Shown here: piece after piece, positions 26,306 through 34,673 of the stretch
How the letters are laid out: each line of letters opens with the position of its first letter
How positions within the stretch are numbered: position 1 is the stretch's first letter
From: Synechococcus sp. JA-3-3Ab
GTDB taxonomy: Bacteria > Cyanobacteriota > Cyanobacteriia > Thermostichales > Thermostichaceae
Reading direction: 5' to 3'
Assembly: GCF_000013205.1 (NCBI RefSeq)
Contig: NC_007775.1
Coordinates: forward strand, 62,001 to 126,000
DNA: 64,000 nucleotides
Made by a program: the position numbers and the translations under genes
Notes under the pieces: generated by a model
Told to the model about the DNA's origin: nothing
Seen by the model: only the letters and a program-made list of their open reading frames with translations
Databases searched by the model: none

Positions 26306-27487
26306 CTACCCGGCTCCGACCGCCCCCCCTTCCAGCCCCCCAACCCCCCGTATACGGGGGCAGGGGGGCGGGGGGATTGAGGGGGGCTGGTTTACAGCAA
26401 CCCCCAAAAGTGCAATCCCGTTGGCACCGTTCAAATCTGCATCCCCTTCCCAACCACAAGCCGGGTTCACACAGCGAAAATGCTTCCCTTCCCGTTGCCC
26501 AATCCACAGGCACTGGTGGCAGGTCTGCGAGCTGTAGGCCGGCGAAACCACCACAACCTTCACCCCTGCCCGCATCGCCTTGTAGTGCACAAACTGCCGC
26601 AACTGGTAGAACGCCCAACTGTTTGCCCGCCGCCGCTCCGTCTTGCTGCGCGGCTGCCGGTTGACCCGCTCCCGGATCCCGGTCAGGTCTTCCAAGGCAA
26701 TAAAACGGTGAGTGGCCAGTGCCCTAGCAACAATCGACTTGGAGATGCAGTGGTTCACCCAAGTTTGAAAGCGTCTCTCCCGACCAGACAGCCGTTGCAG
26801 CAGTTGCTGACACCGACGTCGTGTACTGCGTGTGCCCTTGCTGGCCTTGCGTTGGAGAACCCCTCTCAAACGGGAGTAGTGGTCTCTGACCTGGTTCAAC
26901 TGCTGTCCATTCCAGTTATCTCCCTCAGAGGTGTGGGCAATATCTCTCCTACCCAAGTCCACACCAATGGCCTTGACGGCGTGCTCCGGCTCCGGCACCT
27001 CAGACTCCACGCCAATCTGGATGGAGTAGGAGCCGCCTTGGCGCTTGACCAACGTGGCTGCTTTGGGATTTGAACCCGCTAGCAGGCCGCGCTGGTAGTG
27101 ACCTATATCCAGTTCAAAGCGTTCCCGTCCCTCAACGGTGGTCAGCGACACCGTCCAGTCCTTCTCACGGAACGAGAAGATGCGGGCATCGTAGGTAACA
27201 AAGCCAGACTTGAACGCCTTGACTGGACGGTTTTTCTGCTGGGCAACCTTGCGGGCACCGGCTAACCTTCTGCACACCTGTTGTGCCAGGTTGCTGGATA
27301 GTCCGAAGCGGGTACGAATCTCGCGGTAGCAGAGAGATTGGAGCTTGACGGCGTTGACTATCTTCTCTGGTGTGTTCTCATTCACGCAGTTCAGTGCCTT
27401 TGCGAAGGCATCCAGGGTCGCATCCAGCTTGGCGGCTTGCGACACAGACACCTTGAGTTTGCAGGAGATAGTCAGGACTTGGGCCAT
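26306..27487 (-). CDS. tnpB: TnpB, IS605 OrfB RNA-guided nuclease (apparently intact)
   Basis: About 393 residues from the ATG at 27487; another in-frame ATG is at 27511. RuvC-like catalytic sites are all present: GVDLGRRDIA (Asp), LEDLTGIRERV (Glu) and GDADLNGANGI (Asp). The zinc ribbon is CHQCLW...CVNPACGW. TnpB is known as an RNA-guided DNA endonuclease that favours transposon retention. Its last 25 or so residues (PPSIPPPPCPRIRG...) are encoded by the palindrome copy B, so the natural C-terminus has been replaced. It reads towards psbZ. Confidence 0.9.
   Translation of the reverse strand: MAQVLTISCKLKVSVSQAAKLDATLDAFAKALNCVNENTPEKIVNAVKLQSLCYREIRTRFGLSSNLAQQVCRRLAGARKVAQQKNRPVKAFKSGFVTYDARIFSFREKDWTVSLTTVEGRERFELDIGHYQRGLLAGSNPKAATLVKRQGGSYSIQIGVESEVPEPEHAVKAIGVDLGRRDIAHTSEGDNWNGQQLNQVRDHYSRLRGVLQRKASKGTRSTRRRCQQLLQRLSGRERRFQTWVNHCISKSIVARALATHRFIALEDLTGIRERVNRQPRSKTERRRANSWAFYQLRQFVHYKAMRAGVKVVVVSPAYSSQTCHQCLWIGQREGKHFRCVNPACGWEGDADLNGANGIALLGVAVNQPPSIPPPPCPRIRGVGGLEGGAVGAG
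26320..26376. repeat. GTATAC nested palindrome, copy B (3' end of tnpB-2)
   Basis: C6-AA-C6-GTATAC-G5-CA-G6-C-G6, centred on 26352/26353. Same orientation as copy A and almost identical to it, both lying in a minus-strand tnpB. Confidence 0.85.
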
Positions 27488-27533
27488 GTCACGATTATAC
27501 GTCGTCCGCATTCCTCCCGACCCTGACCGGCAC

Positions 27534-27592
27534 GGCCCCCGGCCCCCCAGTCCCCCCGTATACGGGGGGATATAGGGGGGTACAGGGCGGGG
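27534..27592. repeat. GTATAC nested palindrome, copy C (upstream of tnpB-2)
   Basis: C6-AGT-C6-GTATAC-G6-ATATA-G6, centred on 27560/27561, followed by a G-rich block. The spacers between the C and G blocks differ from copies A and B but the layout is the same. Confidence 0.8.
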
Positions 27593-27674
27593 CTCCTGCG
27601 GTTTCTAGCTGACTATACCAAAACTGGGATCCCTCTTTTGGCCATATCCGTCGGGGCAGCCATGGACGAATGAA

Positions 27675-28367
27675 CTACCCAGATACGGACTGCATTCGGA
27701 AAGGGTTGAAGTCGGTTGCCACGTCAAAGTAGTCTTCCTGTTCTTGCTGCTTCAGCCAGCCGGTGATGACATAGGTCAGGGGCGTACAGACCGCCTCAAC
27801 GGCACACTTGAACACGTAGTTGGAGACAATGAGGCTCATCAGACCGGGAAACACCCCCCAGAAGGCGATGAGAATAAACAGGCCCGTATCCACCGCCTGG
27901 CCCACCAGGGTGGAGCTGATGGTGCGTGTCCACAGCCAGCGTCCCCGCGTCCACACCTTCAGGCGGGCCAGCACATAGGCATTGGCAAAGCTGCCGCTCC
28001 AGTAGGCAATTAGGCTGGCCAGTACAATGCGCGGGGTAAGGCCGAGAATCTGTTTGTAGGCTTCCTGGTAGGGCCAGTCGGGGGCTGCCGGCAGGGATCC
28101 CACGATCATCAAGGTCGCCGACATCAGGGCCGCCGAGATAAATCCCAGCCAGATCACCCGCCGCGAGCGGGCATAGCCGTAGACCTCCGTGAGGATGTCG
28201 CCGAAAATGTAGCTGAGGGGAAAAAGGACGGTGCCGCCATCGAACGTAAACGGCCCCAAGAGCACGATCTTGGTGGAGGCGATGTTGGAGATCAGCAGCA
28301 CAGCCACAAACAGGGCCGTCACCGCATCCAGGTGCCGATAGGCGCGCTCAAAAACCCTCTCAGACAT
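27675..28367 (-). CDS. Queuosine precursor transporter (VUT/YhhQ family)
   Basis: A 230-residue membrane protein with about six hydrophobic segments. It opens with RHLDAVTALFVAVLLISNIAS, then VLFPLSYIFGDILTEVYGYARSRRVIW, the hallmark of the VUT (YhhQ) family, which imports queuosine precursors for tRNA modification. The C-terminal region has WTRTISSTLVGQAVDTGLFILIAFWG. Its ATG overlaps the stop of the response regulator gene by one base (TGATG), so translation is coupled; why these two are joined is unclear. Confidence 0.85.
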   Translation of the reverse strand: MSERVFERAYRHLDAVTALFVAVLLISNIASTKIVLLGPFTFDGGTVLFPLSYIFGDILTEVYGYARSRRVIWLGFISAALMSATLMIVGSLPAAPDWPYQEAYKQILGLTPRIVLASLIAYWSGSFANAYVLARLKVWTRGRWLWTRTISSTLVGQAVDTGLFILIAFWGVFPGLMSLIVSNYVFKCAVEAVCTPLTYVITGWLKQQEQEDYFDVATDFNPFRMQSVSG

Positions 28368-29023
28368 CAGGATCCCCCCAACAGCTTGCGGATGTGCTTT
28401 AGCTCCTTGACGATCAAGGCCAAGCCCTGGCTGTGCCGTTCCACCTCGCTGGTGAGTTTACGGATCTGCTCTTCCAGGTTAGCGCTGTGGGATTCCTGAC
28501 GCTCCAGGCGCTGGTTGAGATCAGAAAGCCGCGTCACCACTTCCCGCTGGATAAGGTTTTCCGTACCTTGGATGAGCAGCGTCTCGATGGCGGTGAGCTT
28601 GTTCAAGAGCAACTGAGTGTTGGTTTCCGATCCCGGCTCTGCTGCCGCCGCAGGAGCTACTTGCAGGGCCTTTTGAATGCGAGCCAGAAGAGCCTCCGCC
28701 TCAAACGGCTTTTCAATAAAATCGAAATCGACAAAAGGCTCAGGGACGCGGGCTGTTACCTGCTCTTTCATCCCCGACATGATGATGACAGGGGTATTCT
28801 TCAGGCTCTCTTCCTGCCGGATGGCCTGCAATGTGTCATAGCCGTCCATCTTGGGCATGACAAAATCCAGCAAGATCAGGTCGGGGTGATGTTTTTTGGC
28901 AGCCTCCAGGCCCGCTAGGCCGTCTTTGGCCTCCAGCACCTGAAACTGGTCAGCCAAGATGCTGGCCACCATCTTGCGGATCATGATGCTATCGTCAATG
29001 ACCAACACCGTCTTGGCTGTCAT
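28367..29023 (-). CDS. Response regulator with CheY-like domain and coiled-coil tail
   Basis: A 218-residue protein. Residues 1-125 are a receiver domain: acidic pair in VIDDSIMIRK, phosphoacceptor Asp in DLILLDFVMPKMDG, conserved Ser in VIIMSGMK and Lys in FIEKPFEAE. There is no DNA-binding domain; after a short Ala/Glu linker, residues about 140-215 form a long helix with heptad character (LTAIETLLIQGTENLIQREVV onward), likely a dimerising or partner-binding coiled coil. No histidine kinase is adjacent. Confidence 0.88.
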   Translation of the reverse strand: MTAKTVLVIDDSIMIRKMVASILADQFQVLEAKDGLAGLEAAKKHHPDLILLDFVMPKMDGYDTLQAIRQEESLKNTPVIIMSGMKEQVTARVPEPFVDFDFIEKPFEAEALLARIQKALQVAPAAAAEPGSETNTQLLLNKLTAIETLLIQGTENLIQREVVTRLSDLNQRLERQESHSANLEEQIRKLTSEVERHSQGLALIVKELKHIRKLLGGS

Positions 29024-29214
29024 GCTCGGGCGCCCCCTTTTCCCAATCTACTCGACCTGCTCAGCCTCTTCCTCCAGCGCATGAAGCATCAGAGGCGTCC
29101 TTCCTGGGACACCAATAGAGTACTCTCCCTCTCAGGGAAGTGGAGTGTTTACAGCTCCAATTTCGCCGGCTCTCCCAAGGCCCAGAACTTGCCGGTTTCG
29201 CATCGCTGCCTTGC

Positions 29215-29235
29215 TATAATCTAACGTAAACAAAC
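29215..29235 (+). promoter_or_regulatory. Putative promoter for the 29262 methyltransferase gene
   Basis: A perfect TATAAT at 29215-29220 sits 42 bases before the start codon. No good -35 lies at 17 bases; TTGCCG is 20 bases upstream. GTAAACAAAC follows at 29226-29235, covering the expected start of transcription, and is shared with the region upstream of the fasciclin gene. Confidence 0.5.
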
Positions 29236-29261
29236 ATTAAGCATTCGCACCTTGCAGGGTT

Positions 29262-30380
29262 ATGAGCTTACAGTTGAGCTCCGAGCTGTCGCTGCCGATC
29301 CCATCTCCAGTCGGAGAAGCTGCTTACCGCGCTTTTCAGTGGGGCAAAAATCTCTTTGGCTTTGCCCACAAGGCTCTCTCCACCCAGGCTTTGGAGCTGA
29401 TGCTCTCTGTGCTCAGGGAGCTGCAAAGTTTTTCCTCTGGGAAGCCCCTACCGCCGCGGGAGCGGGTGAAGGTCAGCCCAGCTACTTTGCAAGAGTTGCG
29501 GGCTCGTTACGAACGGCTGCTACAGGTCGATTGGCAAGACGCCGAGGCAGGTTACTACCCTCACGCCCTTCTTTTCGATAACCCCTGGCTGGACTTTGCC
29601 CGCTACTACCCGCAGGTATGGCTGGATCTGCCGCAGATCACTCAGCGGGTACACAGCCGGCGCTACCAAGAGTTTTCTCCAGACATCTCCACCGAGGGCT
29701 ATCCAAAATACTACCTGCAAAATTTTCATTACCAAACCAACGGTTACCTGAGCGACAGCTCGGCTGAGCTCTACGACCTGCAGGTGGAACTGCTGTTTGG
29801 TGGCGCGGCAGATGCGATGCGGCGACGGGTGATCCGCCTGCTCAAGGATGGTCTCGATCCTGCTCTATCCGACCCCCACATCCTCGACGTAGCTTGTGGC
29901 ACCGGGCGCACGCTGCGCCTGCTGCGGGGATCCCTGCCCAAAGCGGCGTTGTACGGCCTGGATCTTTCCCCTGCCTATCTGCGCAAGGCCAACCGGCTGT
30001 TGCAGGAGTTGCCCGGGGAGCTGCCCCAGCTCATCCGCGCCAATGCCGAGGCCATGCCCTACGCCGACGCCACCTTTGATGCGGTTGTCAGCGTGTTTCT
30101 CTTCCACGAGCTGCCCGGCCCGGCCCGCCAAAATGTCATCAACGAGATGAGCCGGGTGGTGAAGCCGGGGGGCGCCATTGTCATCTGCGACTCGGTGCAA
30201 CTGCTGGACTCGCCCGAGCTGGAGGAGACGATGGAAGCTTTTGTGCAAACCTTCCACGAACCCTACTACCGGGACTACATCCGCGACGACCTGGGGGTGC
30301 GCCTGCAGCAGGCAGGCTGTGAGGTGTTGCGCCGAGAAACCCACTACGTCAGCACTTATATCTTGGCCCGTAAGAGTTGA
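29262..30380 (+). CDS. Class I SAM-dependent methyltransferase (372 aa)
   Basis: The N-terminal 190 residues are a cyanobacterium-type extension with no motif I know, including YYPHALLFDNPWLDFARYYPQVWLDLPQI. The C-terminal half is a Methyltransf_11 domain: motif I ILDVACGTGRTLRLLRG, motif II LYGLDLSPAYL, and DAVVSVFLFHELPGPARQNVINEM. Substrate unknown. The start codon is supported by a TATAAT box nearby. Confidence 0.85.
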   Translation: MSLQLSSELSLPIPSPVGEAAYRAFQWGKNLFGFAHKALSTQALELMLSVLRELQSFSSGKPLPPRERVKVSPATLQELRARYERLLQVDWQDAEAGYYPHALLFDNPWLDFARYYPQVWLDLPQITQRVHSRRYQEFSPDISTEGYPKYYLQNFHYQTNGYLSDSSAELYDLQVELLFGGAADAMRRRVIRLLKDGLDPALSDPHILDVACGTGRTLRLLRGSLPKAALYGLDLSPAYLRKANRLLQELPGELPQLIRANAEAMPYADATFDAVVSVFLFHELPGPARQNVINEMSRVVKPGGAIVICDSVQLLDSPELEETMEAFVQTFHEPYYRDYIRDDLGVRLQQAGCEVLRRETHYVSTYILARKS

Positions 30381-30532
30381 GCGCCCTTGCCAAAAGCTTA
30401 AGAGGGTAAGGAGATTCGCGGTCGCCTGGCCAAAGGCTGTATAGTAGTATCAGACACGAAACCTCGGATAAAAAGCTAGGTCATCAACGCCCTTAAGTGC
30501 AAGGCGTCAGAATCTTTTCTATACTTAGGCTC

Positions 30533-30991
30533 ATGTCCCCTCCGTATGGATCCCTTCGTGCCGGCATCACTGCTCTCAAGCAGGAGCGCTACTTAGAGGC
30601 GATCAACCTCCTTGAGTCTTTCTGCTACTGCTGCTCGATTCACGAGAGCTCGCCCCGCCAGAAGGAGCGCAACGGTTCCAGGATAAACCCTGAGGAATGC
30701 GCTTTGGCGCGGGTAGCCCTGGTCATGGCCTATCAGGGCAGCGGCGACTTGGAGCGCTCGACCGCGCTCTGTCAGGAGCTGTTGGAGCAGGGGGAACCCT
30801 CCTCAACAACACCCCTCTGGGCGCAGGAATGGGCAGCTCAAGCTCTGCCCACCCTCAGGCAGGCTTCAGAGCAGTCTATGCCGCCTGAGGAGGTGATGGC
30901 GCGGCTGCCCGTCCCCCGGCAGTTGGAAGACTGTCAGACCCTGTGTAGCTCCCGCGATCCCGCCCCGCATTTACTCAAGTCTGCCAACTAA
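30533..30991 (+). CDS. Hypothetical TPR-like protein
   Basis: About 152 residues from the ATG at 30533. It opens with helical YGSLRAGITALKQERYLEAINLLESFC, then ALARVALVMAYQGSGDLERSTALCQELLEQGE, which fits a pair of TPR-like helical hairpins. The C-terminal third is less ordered. Likely a small scaffold or binding protein; not otherwise recognised. TATACT at 30520-30525 lies seven bases before the ATG, raising the possibility of a leaderless message. Confidence 0.6.
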   Translation: MSPPYGSLRAGITALKQERYLEAINLLESFCYCCSIHESSPRQKERNGSRINPEECALARVALVMAYQGSGDLERSTALCQELLEQGEPSSTTPLWAQEWAAQALPTLRQASEQSMPPEEVMARLPVPRQLEDCQTLCSSRDPAPHLLKSAN

Positions 30992-31104
30992 TCCTGCCAG
31001 TAGGCTGAAGTTGGCAACTCTGGGTGAAGAGCCGACAGGAGAAGTTGTGTTTTCGCCAGGAGCGCGCCTCTAGGTGTTCGAGTCTCACATGTTAATCGTA
31101 GAGT

Positions 31105-31449
31105 ATGCCTGCTGCTGAGCCCACCACCTACCACTTTATTGTTGCCAGTCTGTCTTTTTTGCGCTCTGAACCTCTGGAGGAAGTGCTGGAGGAGCGTCGC
31201 CGACACTACGAGGAGCACCATCGCTCCATCGATTTCTTTTGGGTGCCCCAGCCGGCTTTCATGGAAGCTCCAGAGCTGCGTCCCCTGCGCCACAAGTTAA
31301 AGGAGCCGCTGGGGGCAGTGGTCTCGACCAATGAGGATTTCATCCGTTGGCTGGCGGTGCGCCTCACTTTTGTGGAAAAGGGCAGCTTCGTGGCCCCCAG
31401 CGAGTCGATCCCGGATCCCTTGCGCTCCCTGTCCTTGGCAGAGGGTTGA
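31105..31449 (+). CDS. ycf54: Ycf54 (DUF2488), chlorophyll cyclase assembly factor
   Basis: A 114-residue protein: TYHFIVASLSFLRSEPLEEVLEERRRHYEEHHRSIDFFWVPQPAFMEAPEL is clearly the Ycf54 pattern. Ycf54 is needed for the aerobic Mg-protoporphyrin IX monomethyl ester cyclase, which makes the fifth ring of chlorophyll. The last 20 residues (after VEKGSFVAP) are less conserved. It acts one step after ChlM, encoded 14 kb away; the cyclase itself is not in this window. Confidence 0.93.
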   Translation: MPAAEPTTYHFIVASLSFLRSEPLEEVLEERRRHYEEHHRSIDFFWVPQPAFMEAPELRPLRHKLKEPLGAVVSTNEDFIRWLAVRLTFVEKGSFVAPSESIPDPLRSLSLAEG

Positions 31450-31642
31450 TGAGATCCTGCCGGCGCGACCGATGGGAGGTGTCGCCCCCTCCTCGAGACG
31501 GGCGCGCAAGTTTGATTGCGGGATGGGCCAAGATTAAGATCAGGGCACCTCTCTCCGTCCAGCAGCAGTGGCGGCACGAGCCGGCATGAAAAGCACCTGT
31601 CAGGGCCAAGGCGGGGGAGGGAGAAAGGTTACACGGGGCACT

Positions 31643-33199
31643 ATGACTTTGGAGCGACGAGGGGACTGGCCGGAAGGGGAGGCGGAGGTCTGCCAGCGGA
31701 CTCCTCATCTTCGGGATCTTCCTCCCACATTTCCTTCAACTGAGGTGCTAAAGTCGGAGGCCCCCCCACTTGAGCCGCCGGCAAGTCCTCCCTCCGGCTC
31801 GCTGGCGTGTTCGTCCGGGAATCCCTTGCCGGAGCCGCTCCCTGAGGATCCCAAAGACGACGGCCCAACCGAGAAGCTGAAGCAGGAGGATGCTGCTCTG
31901 GCCGGGCCAGGCCTGAGAAATTTCCTGGCCGTGCTGCGCCGACGCAATTTCCTGCTGCTGTGGATAGGGCAGGTGTTTTCCCAGTTGGCCGACAAGGTGT
32001 TGTTGGTGCTGCTGATTGGGTTGATCTCGAGGCAGTTTCAGCCGGAAGGGGCCTCCATCAGCGGCTGGGTGGCGGCGATCATGCTGGCTTTTACGCTGCC
32101 GGCGGTGTTGTTGGGCAGCCTGGCGGGGGTATTTGTGGATCGCTGGCCCAAGAAGGGGGTGCTGGTGCTCTCCAACGTGGTGCGCGGGATCCTGGTGCTG
32201 CTGTTGCCGCCGCTGCTCTGGCTGACGGCGGGGCGCAACTTTTGGCCAGGGATCCCTTTGGGCTTTGGCGGGCTGCTGTTGATTAGCTTTGCCGTGTCTG
32301 TTTTGACCCAGTTTTTTGCCCCTGCCGAACAGGCCACTCTGCCCCTGATCCTGCCCAGGCGGGAGCTGTTAGCGGCCAACTCCCTCTACACCACGACGAT
32401 GATGGCTTCGCTGATCGCCGGCTTTGCCATCGGCGAGCCGCTGCTAACGCTGGCGGATCGTTGGGGGCGTGCGTGGTTGCCCGGCTGGGAGGTGGGGCCA
32501 GAGCTGTTGGTGGGGGGAGCCTACCTGTCGGCGGGAGCCCTGCTGCTGCTGTTGCAACCCCACGAGAAGCTGGAGCCCAGACCTTGGGAGGCTCCCCATC
32601 TCTGGGAAGATCTCAAGCTGGGCCTGGAATACATCGGGCAAATGCCCTTGATCCGCGCGGCCCTGCTGCAAATGGTGGTGCTCTACTCGCTGTTTGCGGC
32701 GCTGGCGGTCTTGGCGGTGCGCATGGCCGAGGTGACGGCGGAGCTGGAGGCAGATCAGTTTGGGGTGTTGCTGGCGGCTGCCGGCCTGGGCATGGCCATT
32801 GGGGCCTTTTGGGTGGGGCATACGGGCCGGCAGGTGAGCCGTCGCGCCTGGAGTGGGCTGGGATCCCTGTTGCTGTGTCTGTCCTTGGCGGCCTTGTCCT
32901 GGACGGAGGGGAAGCTGTTTCCCAGCTTGGCTTGGATTGCCCTGCTGGGCTGTGGAGGGGCGTTGGTGGCGGTGCCCATGCAAACCCTGCTCCAGGAGGA
33001 GACCCCCGAACATCTGCGCGGCAAGGTTTTTGGACTGCAGAACAATGCGGTCAACATTGCTCTCAGTTTGCCGCTGGTTTTGGCGGGGGTGGCGGAAACC
33101 TATTTCGGCCTTGCCTGGACGTTTCTCGGCCTGGCGGCCCTGACCGGGTCGGCGGGGCTGTACCTCTGGGGTCTGCTGGGCAGAGAGGGGCACAGATAA
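31643..33199 (+). CDS. MFS transporter with long N-terminal extension
   Basis: A major-facilitator protein with 12 predicted membrane segments beginning around FLLLWIGQVFSQLADKVLLVLLIG. The loop motif between helices 2 and 3 appears as GVFVDRWPKKGVLVLSN. Before helix 1 there are about 90 hydrophilic residues rich in Pro, Ser and Glu, unusual for the family. The ATG at 31643 is one of several possible starts (GTG at 31568, ATG at 31586). Substrate unknown; related proteins are annotated as drug or ion exporters. Confidence 0.85.
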   Translation: MTLERRGDWPEGEAEVCQRTPHLRDLPPTFPSTEVLKSEAPPLEPPASPPSGSLACSSGNPLPEPLPEDPKDDGPTEKLKQEDAALAGPGLRNFLAVLRRRNFLLLWIGQVFSQLADKVLLVLLIGLISRQFQPEGASISGWVAAIMLAFTLPAVLLGSLAGVFVDRWPKKGVLVLSNVVRGILVLLLPPLLWLTAGRNFWPGIPLGFGGLLLISFAVSVLTQFFAPAEQATLPLILPRRELLAANSLYTTTMMASLIAGFAIGEPLLTLADRWGRAWLPGWEVGPELLVGGAYLSAGALLLLLQPHEKLEPRPWEAPHLWEDLKLGLEYIGQMPLIRAALLQMVVLYSLFAALAVLAVRMAEVTAELEADQFGVLLAAAGLGMAIGAFWVGHTGRQVSRRAWSGLGSLLLCLSLAALSWTEGKLFPSLAWIALLGCGGALVAVPMQTLLQEETPEHLRGKVFGLQNNAVNIALSLPLVLAGVAETYFGLAWTFLGLAALTGSAGLYLWGLLGREGHR

Positions 33200-33381
33200 G
33201 TTTTTCTGCTGGATAGCTGCGACGTAGGGCTGGGTATCTGTCAATGCCTTGTCGGTCTGGGTTTCTCCCCTGAGAGGGGAGGAGCGGGCCGAGGTGGGAT
33301 GCGAGTCTGCTACCCTTATAGAGGCTTTGGAATCGCACATCCCCTTGTAGATCAGCGTTCTGGCGCCGTAGGGATCCGCCC

Positions 33382-34572
33382 ATGCACATCGCCTGGATAG
33401 GCAAGAAGGCACCTTTCTGTGGCAACGTCACCTATGGCCGTGAGGTGACCAACGGCCTCTTGGAGCGGGGACATCAGGTGAGCTTTTTCCATTTCACCAA
33501 CGAAAGCCCCTCCCCCAGCCTGGAGGCGCCTGCTGTAGAGGGATCCCGTCCGGGGAGCCGTTGGCGTGCTGAGCTGGCGGGGCGGGATGTCTCCCTGCCC
33601 TGTCTGTACAAGTCGCAGATTTATACGATCCCAGCTCCCAACGCCAGGCGGCTGCTCACCCAGGCGCTGCGGGAGTTGCAGCCGGATCTGGTGCATGCCT
33701 CGCTGACGATTTCTCCCATCGACTTTGTCTTGCCGGAGATCTGTGCGGAGCTCAACCAGCCGCTGGTGGCCACCTTCCACCCGGCCTTCGACCGGCGGCG
33801 GCGCAACATTGCCTCCCGCACCCAATACCTGGCCTACCAGCTCTATGCTCCTTGTTTGGCCCACTACGACCGCACCATCGTCTTCTCGGAAACACAGCGG
33901 CAGATCTTGGTCAGGCTAGGGGTGAGCCGCGAGCAGGTGGTGGTCATTCCCAACGGCGTCGACGTGGATAAGTATTCGCCGGGGCCCTCCACCCTTAAGC
34001 AACGGTTGGGGCTGGAGCGGATCTTCGTTTACCAAGGGCGGATCTCGCCGGAAAAAAATGTGGAGGCCTTGCTCAAAGCCTGGAAGCAAGCTCAAATGGG
34101 CGAGAAGTGCGGCCTGCTCATTGTGGGGGATGGGCCGCTGCTCAATACCCTCAAGCCCTTCTACACCCGCCAGCACGGGATCCACTGGCTGGGCTACGTT
34201 GCCGACGAGCAGCAGCGCATCGAGATCCTGCGCGGATCCGACGTGTTTATCCTGCCCTCTTTAATCGAGGGGCTCTCTTTGTCGTTGCTGGAGGCGATGG
34301 CCTGTGGGGTGGCGGCGGTGGCCACCGACGTCGGGGCCGACGGCGAGGTTTTGGCCGATGGAGCCGGGATCCTGTTGGATCCGGCTCGGGTGACGGTGGA
34401 GCTGCAAACGCTGCTGCCCCTGCTGCGGGATCAACGGGAATTTACGCAACTGCTGGGGATGAAAGCCCGCCAGCGGGTGCTGGAGCGCTACACCCTCAGC
34501 CACAACCTCAGCCGGTTGGAGCAGCTCTACCAGGAGCTGTGCCGGGGATCCCGTCAGCGCCGCCGCGCGTAA
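33382..34572 (+). CDS. Glycosyltransferase family 4
   Basis: A 396-residue GT-B enzyme. The N-terminal acceptor domain starts MHIAWIGKKAPFCGNVTYGREVTNGLLERGH. The C-terminal nucleotide-sugar domain has PNGVDVDKYSPG, GRISPEKNVEALLKAW, and the catalytic-type EX7E motif in PSLIEGLSLSLLEAMACG. Probably works on a glycolipid or surface polysaccharide. It precedes the GAF-phosphatase gene by 100 bases on the same strand; no other polysaccharide genes are next to it. Confidence 0.9.
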   Translation: MHIAWIGKKAPFCGNVTYGREVTNGLLERGHQVSFFHFTNESPSPSLEAPAVEGSRPGSRWRAELAGRDVSLPCLYKSQIYTIPAPNARRLLTQALRELQPDLVHASLTISPIDFVLPEICAELNQPLVATFHPAFDRRRRNIASRTQYLAYQLYAPCLAHYDRTIVFSETQRQILVRLGVSREQVVVIPNGVDVDKYSPGPSTLKQRLGLERIFVYQGRISPEKNVEALLKAWKQAQMGEKCGLLIVGDGPLLNTLKPFYTRQHGIHWLGYVADEQQRIEILRGSDVFILPSLIEGLSLSLLEAMACGVAAVATDVGADGEVLADGAGILLDPARVTVELQTLLPLLRDQREFTQLLGMKARQRVLERYTLSHNLSRLEQLYQELCRGSRQRRRA

Positions 34573-34673
34573 GGAAGACTATTGGGATTGGGCTGAAACT
34601 TTTGCGACAAAGCTTTTGATATTTTTGCTAAACTGCATCGTTATGTTTCCAAGGGATTGCCTCTAAGTTCCCG

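Larger units (their letters stand above)
26190..27600 (-). mobile_element. IS1341-type (tnpB-only) IS605-family element
   Basis: A tnpB without tnpA, with the GTATAC palindrome both upstream of its start and across its 3' end. Downstream, the minus-strand sequence CCCGGTGTTGTCGGGAGC (about 26223-26240) forms a short hairpin and resembles the right-end region of the first element. Termini are not fixed: the left limit is set by the psbZ leader and the right by copy C of the palindrome. Confidence 0.6.

Noticed and set aside
27060-27090. GGGTTCAAATCCC on the minus strand resembling a tRNA T-arm
   Set aside because: It lies in the tnpB coding frame (AGSNPKAA) with no acceptor or anticodon arms nearby.
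31050-31100. TTCGAGTC resembling a tRNA T-loop
   Set aside because: The arms on both sides do not pair and no cloverleaf can be drawn.
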